Positions 1 to 12,136 of a DNA stretch of 64,000 nucleotides are shown one piece after another. The translations under genes were made by a program, and so were the position numbers. This DNA comes from Spirodela intermedia (Eukaryota; Streptophyta; Magnoliopsida; Alismatales; Araceae). A model generated the notes under the pieces. The model was not told the origin of the DNA, made no database searches, and saw only the letters and a list, made by a program, of their open reading frames with translations. The DNA lies in contig LR746267.1 in the NCBI GenBank assembly GCA_902729315.2, forward strand, positions 6,822,424 through 6,886,423. Direction: 5' to 3'. Every line of letters starts with the position of its first letter. Within the stretch, counting starts at the first letter, position 1.

Positions 1-1
1 T

Positions 2-247
2 GACCTCCACGGGCTCCACGTCAACGAGGCGGTTAACGTGCTGCGGCACGAGCTCGCGGTGCTGCGGCGGACGGCGCGGGCAGCGGGTCAGCGGCTTCAG
101 GTGATGGTGTGCGTCGGCACGGGGCACCACACGAAGGGGGCCCGTACCCCCGCCCGCCTCCCCGCCGCCGTCCAGCGCCACCTTCTCGAGGAGGGTCTCC
201 AATTCTCCGAAGACCAGCCAGGCCTGCTCCGCGTCCTCATCCGTTGA
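2..247 (+). CDS. Smr-domain protein, 3' end only
   Basis: The 5' part of this gene lies outside the window. The visible 81 codons, read from base 2, begin with the Smr motif DLHGLHVNEAV and continue through VGTGHHTKG, the T-G-x-G-type second Smr motif, to a TGA stop at 245-247. Smr domains are small MutS2-type nucleic-acid-binding or nicking domains. In plants this exact C-terminal form, with a run resembling RTPARLPAAVQRHLLEE, is found in DUF1771-Smr proteins related to the poly(A)-binding-protein partners CID5 to CID7. The DUF1771 and PAM2 parts cannot be seen here, so the subfamily is an inference. The domain reaches the C-terminus, as in those relatives, and both motifs are intact. Confidence 0.85.
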   Translation, partial: DLHGLHVNEAVNVLRHELAVLRRTARAAGQRLQVMVCVGTGHHTKGARTPARLPAAVQRHLLEEGLQFSEDQPGLLRVLIR

Positions 248-1055
248 CCTCCAAGAAGATGGTGGTAATTTTAGTCAGAGGGCGGCGCCGCCTATGGGCT
301 CCCCCCACCCACCCCTCCGCTGTGGATGTATTCTTTTTCTTTCTAACATTTTTTCGCTCTTCCTTGATGATCATATTAATCATATCTCTCTCTCTCTCTC
401 TCCTATCTGTCTATCTCATCGGTGGGCCCCATGCGCGTATTATTTCTTGCCAGTTTTTATTTTTTTGATGATTAAATTAATGGTATATTCTCTTTCTCCT
501 CTGTGCCCGGTGGGGCCCAGAAGAGTGTCAGAAGCTGGACCTTTAATGCCTTGGTTGGCGACCGCCAAGTGGGGCCCAAATGTGTGCTACACGACAAAGT
601 AACGGCAACGGCCACCTGAAGTTCAAAAGATGTTTTACCGATCTGTCAATAATTTGCCGACAGAGCATGGAGAGGCCGGGCCCCACTACTCTTATTCTGG
701 CACGTGTCAAGATTACTAACCGAAGGTTTTCCTAGACGTTGACGTGGGGTAAGGAATTGCATCCACTCACCCTCCAGCTCACATTACAGCTTCATCCGAG
801 TCAGCGGACAAGAAAACGGAACTGAGAAAGGTCACAGTTCACCTATGCTCACCGCCACTATGGAGACCGTTCTCTGGTTCCTCCGCCCTCCTCCCTCTGA
901 AATTGAACATGGTTACTTACTACCTTCACATTCTCTCTCCCTCTCTCTGTCTCTGTCTCTCTCTCTCTCTCTCGTCAATAGAGCAGGGGTTGTTGTTGTT
1001 GTTTGTTCTGGGAGGAAGATTGTGATCTGATCTGGTGGTGTTCTCGGAGGAGAAC
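248..1055. other. Spacer with promoter of the VIT/VWA gene
   Basis: No gene is seen here. It contains a (CT)9 tract at about 385-402, a G-box CACGTG at 701-706, and a pyrimidine-rich CT leader at about 931-973 just before the start codon of the next gene. The CT leader is probably 5' untranslated sequence. No clear TATA box was found. Confidence 0.6.
701..706. promoter_or_regulatory. G-box CACGTG, 350 bp upstream of the VIT/VWA gene
   Basis: A palindromic CACGTG core within GGCACGTGTC, a good bZIP/bHLH site. It lies about 350 bp before the ATG at 1056. Its function is inferred from motif and position only. Confidence 0.4.
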
Positions 1056-4000
1056 ATGGACGAGGAGTTTATCAGAGCGGTGGAGGACGGGCTGAAGCTG
1101 TCGAAGCGGATACGCGGAAGCAAGGACCATCACCATCAGGTGCCGCCCACGGGGCCCGGTGGAATGGAGCGTGGCGGTGGGGGGTCGGTGCTCCAGCCGG
1201 CGTCGCCGATGGTGTATGCGGTGATCTACGACCCGGCAATCGTCGACAACCCGGACGTCCCGAGCTACCAGCCGCACGTATATGGTGAGATGGATCCGCC
1301 CGCGCTGATCCCTCTGATGATGAATGGCATCGGGATGGAGGTCGAGTGCTACCTGGACGCGGCGTTGGTCACCGTGAAGGGCAGCTGGCGCGTCCACTGC
1401 GTGACGGGAAGCAAGAGCTGCGATTGCCGGCTAGTGCTCCCAATGGGTGAGCTGGTAAGCCTACGATCTCCTATGCTTTGTTTGCAGTAGCCGATATGTT
1501 AATGCCGTGGAACTCAATGGATTCTTGCTTCCGTTAGTAGGAGGCATGAATAAGGGGGCGCTTTGGATTCCTAGGAGGGGACCCGCGTGAGGCAAAAAAA
1601 GGATGTAAGAGTTGTTCTATGAGATACCCTTTTGTATCATTCGATAGCATCTAGGGATAGAGCTGGTGTTTTGATAAATGGGATGTGCTAGTCCATGATT
1701 CTGATAAGATGCCCATAGTTTCTCGTTATGAAAAGGATGCTCAGCGGCTGTGAATACTTAGCTGCGTAGCAGCGGGGTGGCCATTCTCCGATCCTTGATG
1801 TCGATAGTATCGACCTATAGTCGGTGGTACTGCTCCTATCCCTTTGTGGAGGATTGGATAGCAATTTATGACCTTCTATGGTTTATTGATGTGCAGTCTC
1901 CTGCTGGAGATTTTTGTAAGGTTTGGTGCTATGGTTGACATTTTATGGATGGCATATATGGAGTTGGTACGTCTGTGACAGGGAGACAGGATTCAACGAG
2001 GGGCACTGTTGGTCAACTACCTTAGATCAAGGATGTGAGCATTTGAAGAATTTGTAAAAGGCATGATGTGAAAGATCAAAAGGAACCTGGGTTTTGTTTT
2101 TGGTCTAGAATTGTGCCTAAGACTGGGAACAGCAATCTTGCTTATATAGAATGTAGATCAAGATGTGAGCTGACTGCTACAAGTTCCCATTGAAGGATTG
2201 CTCCCGATTCAAATATTTAGTTGATTGGTGAATTGTTATACCCATGTGGCAGAATGAAACTGTTGACTCGCCTGTTCGGTCAAAGATCATGAAAATGAGG
2301 AGACTCACATCAACCAATTATACAATGGTGGATCCATAAAGATTAAAGTCCCAACATGGGCTTGCAATTTGACAGTCTAGGAAAGAGCTCTAGGCCAGAT
2401 TCAAACCTAGAGATTCAGGTGGCCAGCTAGATGACTGTAGAAATCATAACTGGTTGTTCGACCTGAACATTTAAGTCCTGACTCCTGTCGTTCAAGTGTA
2501 GATGACGTAAAAGACATGTTGGACGAGTCTGATTTGAGAATATCAATTAAACTTGTACATTTGCAATGTCTTTGAAAGCATTTAAATCCTGATCTCCTCC
2601 CGTCGGTTTAATGTCATTTAAATGATTAATATAGATCATGGAGATGATTAACTTAGATCTCAGACTTCATATAAGGTTCCAGATCAACTACATTCATCAT
2701 GTGCTATAGATCATGGCGGCTGTGGATTTAATCTGCTGTGAACTTTGGAAGACTTGGCTATTATGAAATCACGTGACAGTTAAGCACACTAATTTTCATA
2801 GCCTAAACCAGATATTCTATTATGTATCTTCCATATTTTAATAGCATGGTAGAGGTTCAAATTTCCAGTCATTGAAGTGTCATTCCTTTACCTAGTTTTT
2901 TTTTTAAAATGGATATATGTTATGATGAATGCCTTCAGAAACATCAAATTTTTGTGTCAATGGGGCCAAGTAGAAACTTTTGCAACTTTTTTCATTTCGC
3001 ATTTATATAAAAATTGAATTCAAACCTTACAATCGTGTGTTTATCTATTACTGAAAATTATGATTACTAATATTCCATGCATTTGCTCATGGTGTTTAGC
3101 TTGTTTTAGTTCTCTTTTAACTTTTTGTAGCTCTCCCATTTATGTTCCTATTCTAAATCAAGAAGTGATTTGGCTGGCAGGGTTCGATTCTAGGTGTTGA
3201 TGCTGCCATTGGTAAAAGAGCATACTTCACTCAAGTAATCCAAACTGAAGAAGATCAGAGTGTAGAGAAAACTGCAAAAACTGAAGCTGGAGGCTATTTG
3301 AAACCTCAGTTGTTTTCCTTAATTGTACCCCAGGTGACATCCCAGTGCCATTTTTTTGTTTTTAACATGCATCACTCTATTTAGCATTTTCGTTTACAAC
3401 TGTTGTGTTAACTTTCATAAAACCACTGTTGCATTCATTCCACTTACGGAAAAACTTTAGACATTAATGTCATCCTAGCGTTTTTACGTTATAGTCATGA
3501 ATTTCCCTTTTTCTTTCTCTGAAGGTGAATGGAGGATCAGTTATTTCTCTTTCCATCAGATGGGTCCAGAAATTAACTTATAGTGATGGGCAATTCTCTA
3601 TTAGCATACCGTTTACCTTTCCAGAATTTATTAATCCATCTGGAAAGACAATTAAAAAGATGGAAAAGATAAAGTTGAACATACATGGTGGTGCTGGGAA
3701 AGAAATTTTGTGCCAAATGACAAGCCATGCATTAAAGGTAAGCACACTTATTTGCCATTGTGGTCATTTCTTTCTGTTTTAGTGACTATCTGTAAGTTTT
3801 CTTCGTTCTAGTTACTTTACTCTGCTTTCATTTTTATGAGTTTGACACTTTTAACTAGTTTTCTAATTATTCTTTTCTACCTACAAGGAAACAAGACGAC
3901 AGCCAGGCAGTGTGGGCTTCTCATATGAAGGAGAAGTTTTTTCTTGGTCAAAAACAGATTTTAGCTTTTCTTATACTGTAAGTTAGAATTGTTCTGGATG

Positions 4001-7000
4001 GATTTCCCAGAAACGCCACCCACAAAGTACTTTGATGTATAATTGCTAGTTCAGGATGCAGTTCGCATCCCTGCAATTTCATTTCTGTTTTTGATCCATA
4101 ACTTCACTCTCATCAAGTTGAGTCCTAGCCTGTATGCATATATAAATGCATGTGTATACGTATGTTAGTGTTAAAAATCAAGGTTAATGCAATACTGATG
4201 AGAATCATGTAATAAAGATTAGCAAGTTTACGGTTAAAATATATCCCTAAGACCATATATGCTGGTGACCTATACTGTTGCCTGTTTCTGGTGAAAAAAA
4301 TCGAATGGGTACTCATTTTTTGTTGAGATTGGTTTCTGCTGTCCCTTTTTATCGATTTTTACTTTTGCAGCCCTACTAGGATACATTTCTCGGCCATGGA
4401 TACCCTTGGTTTCATAATATTTCGGCTCAAACATGATTATTAACTTTTGGCCTTGGATGACCTATATGCACATTTTGAGATGGGACAATTGATTTATTAA
4501 ACCGATGACCACAATTTCACAAAGCCTTCGAGTTTTTTTACCAGATGACTTTGTGCCATCAAATAAAAGCTCCTAATAAAGTCGGATGAGCATACTCTCG
4601 GATGTTTCTTCCCTGAAACTTTATAAGAGAAATTTTAAATTGTTATGTTCTTTGCTGATATATTTTACTTCTTGTGTATTTGACCACTGCAGGTTTATTC
4701 AAATGATATATTCGGCGGCATACTCTTGCAACCTCCACCTATGAATGACATAGATCAAAGAGAGAGGTTCTGTCTCTATTTTTTTTCTGGGAGTAACCAA
4801 CGGAGAAAGGTACCTAATCGTGTCTTATCTTCATCATTTTCTAATGCATACCTTCACAAACCTTCTTCTGTGAACCCCTACGGTTTTGATGTAGGTTCCA
4901 CCTCTACTGTGAAAGGGCTTTCTATTATTAAACGTTTGTCATGTTCTGACTGTCATATTCTTCATTAATGATCTGTGGTATCATTCATGACCATTGCAGT
5001 TGGTGCCTGACACAAGATGTCATCAATGCGTAGACTGATGCTATTACTGCAAGAATTCAGAAGAATAAAAATTTGTCATTTCCGTCTGGTGGCACGCAAT
5101 CACTCCTTTATCATCATATTGATGTTTTAGAAAATAATAGTACACTATTCAATTCCGTAATCATCATGGGATAATTGTACATTGTCATCATAACCTCATT
5201 GTTAACATTTTGTCATTTATTATCCATTTCTTTGAACTTGGGTTGATGTATACTTCAATGAATGGTAACAACAGGTTTTCAGGAAGGAAATTATTTTTGT
5301 TGTTGATATAAGTGAAAGCATGAATGGAGTGCCTCTTGAAAGTGTTACGAATGCACTGTCAGCCGCCACATCGGAGCTGACTCCGCATGATTCATTTAAC
5401 ATAATAGCTTTCAACGATGAAATCTATACTTTCTCGCCATCTCTGACACGAGCGACCCAAGAAACCGTTGAAAATGCTATTCAGTGGATGAAGCAAAGTT
5501 TTGTTGCTGCTGGAGGAACGAACTTTGTAAAACCCTTGAATGAGGTGAGGTTTTCGATTTTAGCCAGAAGGTATGAGCTTCTGGTTGTATGGATTCATTT
5601 TATTTTCATATTATTGCTAGAAATCATAGACAATATTACATAATTGTACAGTTTATTCTTTCTCGTTTTCTCTATTAGGCTATGCACATGCTATCAAAAA
5701 CCACGAATTCAATCCCTCATGTCTGTTTCATCACTGATGGAGCTGTTGAAGAAGAAAGAAGTATTTGCTCTACTATGAGAGCTTATGTCAACAATAAAGG
5801 TTCCATATCCCCTAGAATTTCTACCTTTGGTATAGGTAATCACAATTTAAACTTCTTTTATTGCTTCCTTTTATTCTTGACGCTTTTCCTCATCCTCTGA
5901 CTTCTTATAATGTGTGGCGCTTTTAAGATTACGTCATATGTAGGCCTCTACAGTTTGTGGTTAACTGTCAAATCCGAGTAACCCGAAGCAAAAAATATAT
6001 GCTAAGCAACTCTAGTTTTTTAGAGGCATTTGCATAGATCAGGCGCCGCTTAAATAATTCCCTTTTAAGGCAACGGTGCATATAATGCTGATGTAAGGTT
6101 TATTATCCTAAAGTAATTGAAGTGAGATGAAAAGGACCTCAGAGTTTCATGATTTTGACAGTTTTGGGCTAAAGAGTATGCGTCACATAATGAATCTCAA
6201 AACTCAAAACCGCTAGGTGTATGCTTGACCCCTATGCCGATATGTCTTCACCTGTGGTACTCTCTGATGTCGAAGTTACTAGGTTTGGTGCTTGGCACAG
6301 AAACACCTGTCTACTTTTTGTCAAATTCTATTCAAAATAATTCTTTTATTGAGGAATTTAGTACCTCCCCACCCATTTCACCAAGAGACCTGACTACCCC
6401 TTTTTGCACTGCCAAGAGGCTCAAAAAATGATGGATTTTTATAAGATTTGGTCCCGTCCTATACCACTTTGACCAGAGAAAAAGTGACGCGAAAATGAAG
6501 TGGTTGTGATGGACAAGACTACGACACATTATTTAAAATACTGAATTGATATCATATGATTCTTACACATTTAAAAACAAGGTACACGTTTCCAAATATT
6601 CAGAACCTCTTGATTGAACATAAACTTATCCAAGAGCAAATAACCACTAAAATAATTTTGATGTATATAGTACATATGAGAATTGACATCATTAACTGAT
6701 TTTTTTTACAAGATTGATTTGGGGAAATCCAATGCTAGTATTCTTTGAGTTTTGTTGATATCCTTTGGGAAACTTGGAATGTTTGTCGTTTAGGTTTCAT
6801 GCATCATCAAATTTATGTATTGAAATTTTACTTACTATATTGCTAGGTTCGTACTGCAACCATTATTTCTTACGTATGTTGGCAAGCATTGGGAGGGGCC
6901 TGTACGATGCAACGTTTGAGGCAGGTTAGCATTTATAATCAGTCTTTGTTTCCAGTTATCGAGTCATAACGAAATGGGAGATCAATGGTTTTATTCATTC

Positions 7001-10000
7001 AGGGACAAATACAGGTTTTCTCTGTGGAATCATTGGATACATCATGCTTTGGTTATGAGCCCTTCTTTTTATTGGAACTATGAGCATATGGCATGCTTGA
7101 GTTTAGAAACAGAGGATCATTACTGCTGCCTTTTTATTTTCTATCATGCTTCCAATGGATCGAAGCTCTTTAAGAAATTTATGTCACACAAAAGAGACAC
7201 CACCTATACAAATTTGATTAGTCTATCTAGCTTTCTTTTTATAGGGGGTCTAGGTCACAGCGAGCTGAAAGCTCTCTTTTTGTTACGTGACCCAGCCAAC
7301 AAAATTACAATGAGACAAGAATAAACGGATTAGGTATAACTGAACTATCCTGTCTTGGAAGTAATCTGATTTTCTCTACATTCTTGAATACTCACCTTTG
7401 CCAGGATCGGCTAAGTGAGTTTGTCAAACCTAGTTGGATTTGCCTCTTATTAACCTTTCTGGAAGGAGTGCTCACGTCGGACCATTTATTTCTCATAATT
7501 GGCTTATTCCATGCTTATTTCATTTTCTCTTGTTTCAAGAAGCATCAGAATTACATGCTTGAAATAATCAAGAGATGGCCAATATTCCGACAGAAACCAA
7601 AAATTTTGGGAACAAAGAAGGGATTCCGTGGCTATGATTTTACTTTGGTGTATTTTCTTTTTCAATGGGAGTTCTGCGCCTGTAAATTCAATTTTTCTCG
7701 TTCAATTTTCTTTGTCTCCTTAACAAAAGAAAGTTGTCTTCTTATTTTGAACACCATTTCCCTTCCTAATATGTGTACAGTTTTACTATGGTGGATAGAA
7801 GTATGGATTAAGCATGGCCTTTATGCAATCTGAATTAATTTTCTTTGCATTGCAAGGTTCCATTGATATCCGAATGCAAAGATTTTTCAAGAGGATTACC
7901 TCTCCTGTACTTGCAAACATAGCGTTTGATATTTTTGACGAACTTGACTCATTTGAGGTATGTGATTAGCCAAGATCTTTAAATTTAACTTTTTATGCTG
8001 CTCTTTAAGTTGTACATAATGATGACGTGTATTTCTAACACTGTCTAAGATCCTTCAAAGCATAATGGAACCGTTTAACTCAATCAGCAATTATTCTAAT
8101 TGAGAGCTGATTAACAATATACCCAGTTTATATTACTTGTATATCTTTGCTTCAGTGAGGAACTCTGCAGACTAGAAATATTTTAATGCACCAGTCTGCA
8201 TATATGATTGTCACATGCTGACCTTGCAGGAACGGATCTTTAGTTGTCAATTTGTGTTGAAAATATAAGCAACCCACTTGGTTGGCACGTGGTTACAATT
8301 TGTGAGGTTTTATTATTTTTCTCTTGCAGAAAATTTCATTGGTTTCATTATTGGAATTGGCACAGTCATATTCCTAAAAGCAACGCTGATTGCACCTTTC
8401 TTCCATTGTTATCAGATATTTGTTTGAAACATCATACTTCATCATTTGCTGCTGGCTGTTTCAATATCCTCTCATCAGTTAACATGAGGTCATGTCTCAT
8501 CTTTTAGGTCTATCCTTCCCATGTTCCAGATCTTTCAGTTGGATGTCCTCTGGTTCTAGTAGGCAGATATCATGGGAGATTTCCAGAGACTCTGAAATCT
8601 AAGGGTTTATTAGCGGACATGACAGAGTTTTCAATTGAACTGAAAACGCAAAAGACGGATATCCCTCTGGAGAAGGTAAAATCAAATCTTTGTCTTGCTT
8701 TGTATTCGATTATTCCATTTTTTTACTCTATATTTTGCATCTCGACTTTGTTCAGATCCTATCTTCTTGTCAACTGATTCAGCGTACTATTTTGGCTTAA
8801 AGCAGACACTAAAATTGAAATGTGAACCTGAATTTTATGAATAGACAATGTCTGACAAACAGTTTTCACGCAAATTGTTTGCAAAACGTATCATTTAGGT
8901 TTGTACAGCTTTATACTTATGTTTCTGCTTTGTTTATCTCGAGTTTTCTCTCATTCACCTTATATTTTCCCTGGATTAAATTTCCCCTTTAAGTTGAGGG
9001 TTGACCTTGTTTGAACGGGAGTGACACAGACTCACTGCAGACTGCTAAATAAATAAGAAAGGGCTGTATACGGCATCAGGTTTTCCCAATTATATTAGAT
9101 CTGATACACGACTAGTATAGCTTGCCAACTGTTACCATATCTCCCATTTTCCTTTCAATATAAAGTCAACTTTTTTCATCCATTACCATTGATGCAAAAC
9201 TACTGCCATCTTTCTTTATACTGGGCGAGGGGTTGAGGGGGGTTCACATTTCAAGGATCATCAAATCTTTCTCTTGAATGTGGAATTGGCTTAGGCAAAG
9301 AACACACCGGTTGCAGGGTGTTATTGTCAGCCAAGGGTGGACACACAAGGCATCTTCCTTTCACTACGAGGAATGACTACTTCACTAGTTACCAATTTCA
9401 TTTTCAAATTCAATCCCAGACCCAAGTGAAGAAATCTCTCACGTTTATATTTATCTTGCGGAAGTGAAGCACTGCTTTGCAACTGGTTGGGTTGTGAAAC
9501 TTTTGATAAGGGTTTACTGTGCTTTATATTATTCCTTGTCTTTCTTTCTTCTGCCTTGAACATCTCATTAAAAGTCTATAATATAGCTTATTTAGTGGAA
9601 AATTTCAAGCTTCGTTGTTTTCTCTTCCTTTATAATAAGTGATTAAATTTAAGGAACGCGATATGACAACCATGGTTCTTCATCTTACATTATTTTCTGA
9701 ACAGGTGTTTGCAAAACATCAGATTGATCTTATGACAGCCCAGGCGTGGCTTTCTGAGAGTAAAGAGCTAGAACAAAAGGTAGATGGAAAGTCAGAAATC
9801 AAGTGCCTGACGTTTTGCTGAGTTTTTATTTTGATTTTGGACGCCAACCACTGATTTATATTCTATCTTGAATCTAGTTGCCTTTGTTTCTAACCTGGTT
9901 GGCTATATTCTATTATCATTATAACCATGTCATCTATTAAAAATCCAGATATATTTCCATTCCTTTCTTTTAACTTTCTGATTAGTGTGCTTGCGTAGAT

Positions 10001-11406
10001 ACTCTTTTGTCAATAAACAGTATTACGAACCTGGGACTTTCCATAGAGCAGGTCTTCCCTTGACTGCGAGCCAGTGTTTGTTAGACTTGTGACCTCGTTC
10101 TTCAGCAAAGGTCAAATGGGAAAGATCATCCTTTACTGGGACCTTTGGAGACCCCAACTGGCCTCGGGTGGATGGAAACCAGCCAATTTAGTGCATAGTA
10201 TCTTTTGTCAACGAATCAACTGAGCAGCACATAGAAATTGAGCGATTTTCGGAGATCATGATTGTCAGAGGATCATTCATAGTAGCCGGAATCTGGCCAA
10301 ATCTCATCTTTGCAGAGTGGAGCTCAGAGCTAAACTGGCACGCACCAAAATGGATAACCCCAATCATCTCATTTGTGTTAAAGTCAAATGACAGAGAGGA
10401 GAAGCCAAGGATGGGGACCACTACCCGTCCGCATTCATGACTGCTTCGTTGATTATATTTTCAAACTTTATGATTTATTTTTGTCGAAACTTTCTATTTT
10501 TCTTTTCCAAACCATATATTTTACACCACCACTAATAGAAGCATCGTTCCCCCCATGAATTTCTTCGGGTACCCAGCATATATCATGCCACCGCATAAAA
10601 ACCTGCTCCCTTGCTGTGCAGATCTCCCGGTTAAGCATTCAAAGTGGTGTTGCATCTGAGTTTACTCTCATGATCTTGCGAAAGGAGGTGGAGAAGGATG
10701 GACCATTGTCTCAGGTATCCACCAACTCTATCACCAGCTTTGACTTATTATGTTGAGACTTCTGATATCTTGCTAAATCATGGGCCGCTGACGAATGCTT
10801 TGACTCTGGGTGTCTCATCTTTTTCTAAAAATAGACAATTTTAATGCAATTGGATGATTATTTTTGCTGAGAAATTTCATCGTAATATTTCTTTTAATGA
10901 AATTGGGTAAAGCCGTGGGCCGCCCATGATTCTTGACAAATATGGCTAAACCCAGAAAATAATTTGGCCAAATTTAGGAGCTGAGATTACTTGCTAGAAC
11001 CCCCCACCCTACTGGGAAGCATATTTCTCTATGAATTCTCCACGGCCCACTAATCCTTTCAAATTGTTTTCTCCAGGGGAATAAATTGGAGAAGCAGAAG
11101 AGCGTGGCACCAAAGGAGATCCCAATCCCAGTGGGCGGCCTCGCTCTTGGGTTCGGCGATGTCGCCGCCACGGCTGAGAACCTGCCGCCAGGATTTGGCG
11201 GGGAGTCGCCGGAGATAGACATCCAGGCCACGGCCGCCAGGTGCTGCGGCAGCCTCGCGGACTTCTTCTGCTGCATGTGCTGCATCCGGGCATGCTCTCG
11301 AATGAACGACCAGTGCGCCATAGTCATGGCCCAGGTCGTCACTGCCCTCTCTGTCCTCGGCTGCATTGGTTGCTGTTCGGAGATGTGCGGCAGAGGCTCT
11401 GATTAG
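1056..11406 (+). CDS. VIT and von Willebrand factor A domain protein (inter-alpha-trypsin inhibitor heavy chain-like)
   Basis: Thirteen exons: 1056-1454, 3181-3333, 3525-3737, 3888-3977, 4693-4809, 5275-5544, 5679-5835, 6847-6924, 7857-7957, 8508-8675, 9705-9779, 10622-10714 and 11077-11406. They join in frame to 747 residues, close to the plant ITIH-like family (Arabidopsis At1g19110 is about 750). A VIT-like region covers roughly residues 85-200. A VWA domain starts near 328, with a complete MIDAS: DISES at 335-339, T406 in GGTN, and TDG at 433-435. Metal binding is therefore probably retained. The C-terminus (694-742) holds 12 cysteines in 49 residues, in pairs such as CCMCC, and may be lipidated or membrane-apposed (inference). 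The start is the first ATG after a CT-rich leader; the in-frame codon at 1035 is GTG. All introns are GT-AG. The role of the plant family is not established. Confidence 0.9.
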
Positions 11407-11498
11407 AACACCCATTGGACCCATTGGAGTGTGAAACAACAAGAACAATAAGAAGAAGAAGAAGATATATACATATATATACACAGATATATTTGATA

Positions 11499-11602
11499 GT
11501 GGGAAGTGAAGGTGTTGAGAGAGAAAGAGAGAGAGAGAGAGATGCTTGATTGTGGGCAGTGAAGGTGTTGAGAGAGAGAGAGAGAGAGAGAGGAAAGGCT
11601 GT
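11499..11602. repeat. 53-bp-period duplication with GA expansion in the VIT/VWA 3' region
   Basis: The phrase GTGGGAAGTGAAGGTGTTGA starts at 11499 and recurs at 11552 with one change (GGGCAG for GGGAAG). Each copy is followed by a (GA)n run. It lies about 90 bp after the stop codon, probably in the 3' untranslated region. Confidence 0.75.
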
Positions 11603-12051
11603 ACGACCCAGCTCTGGATTTCCTCCTTGTCCCCCGATTCAAGTGTGTAAATAATGTGTACACGAACGAGGTTAATTTTCTCGTTTGTAATATGTTTTTT
11701 CTTCTTTTTCTTTTTCTTTTTCCTGTACCCATATTCTTCATTTTATTCACCGAATATATTATTATTATTCATGTTTTTTAAAATTATTTCAAGCCTATTC
11801 ATTATTTTTCATTCTTAATATGGTCAACGGTAAATAATAACTCATTAATATATTTTTATTTATTTAAATAAAATCAATATCCGGCCCAGAGAGCCCCATT
11901 CAACTTCCTCTCCCTTCATGCTCGGCAGGCTCTTGGCATGCCGTTGACCGACCATTTAAATACTTATTAAACTTGAGTGGATCTGGTGATTCGCAGTGAA
12001 CATACTCGACTGCGCACTGGTTTGTCTCTCTCGATCGGTCCACCGGGGGTG

Positions 12052-12059
12052 CATATAAA
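12052..12059 (+). promoter_or_regulatory. TATA box of the TMEM87-like gene
   Basis: CATATAAA lies 85 bp before the ATG at 12137. A start about 30 bp downstream would put the cap near 12085-12090, leaving a leader of about 50 bases. This would also exclude the out-of-frame ATG at 12075 from the mRNA. Confidence 0.6.
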
Positions 12060-12136
12060 CGAGAGCGGAGGGAGATGAGATACGGTCACCCTTTCCGTTT
12101 TGTCGGCGTCACTGTGCTCTCCTTCGCTGCTCGGAG

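Larger units (their letters stand above)
11407..12136. other. Intergenic: 3' UTR of VIT/VWA gene and promoter of TMEM87-like gene
   Basis: The left part is GA-rich, then T-rich around 11690-11730 (likely 3' end), then very AT-rich to about 11880. The right part is GC-richer and carries the TATA element of the next gene. No coding potential was recognised. Confidence 0.6.

Noticed and set aside
6974-7833. Two open frames (116 and 149 codons) in intron 8 of the VIT/VWA gene
   Set aside because: Neither matches a known family, codon use is AT-rich and intron-like, and flanking exons splice cleanly around them.
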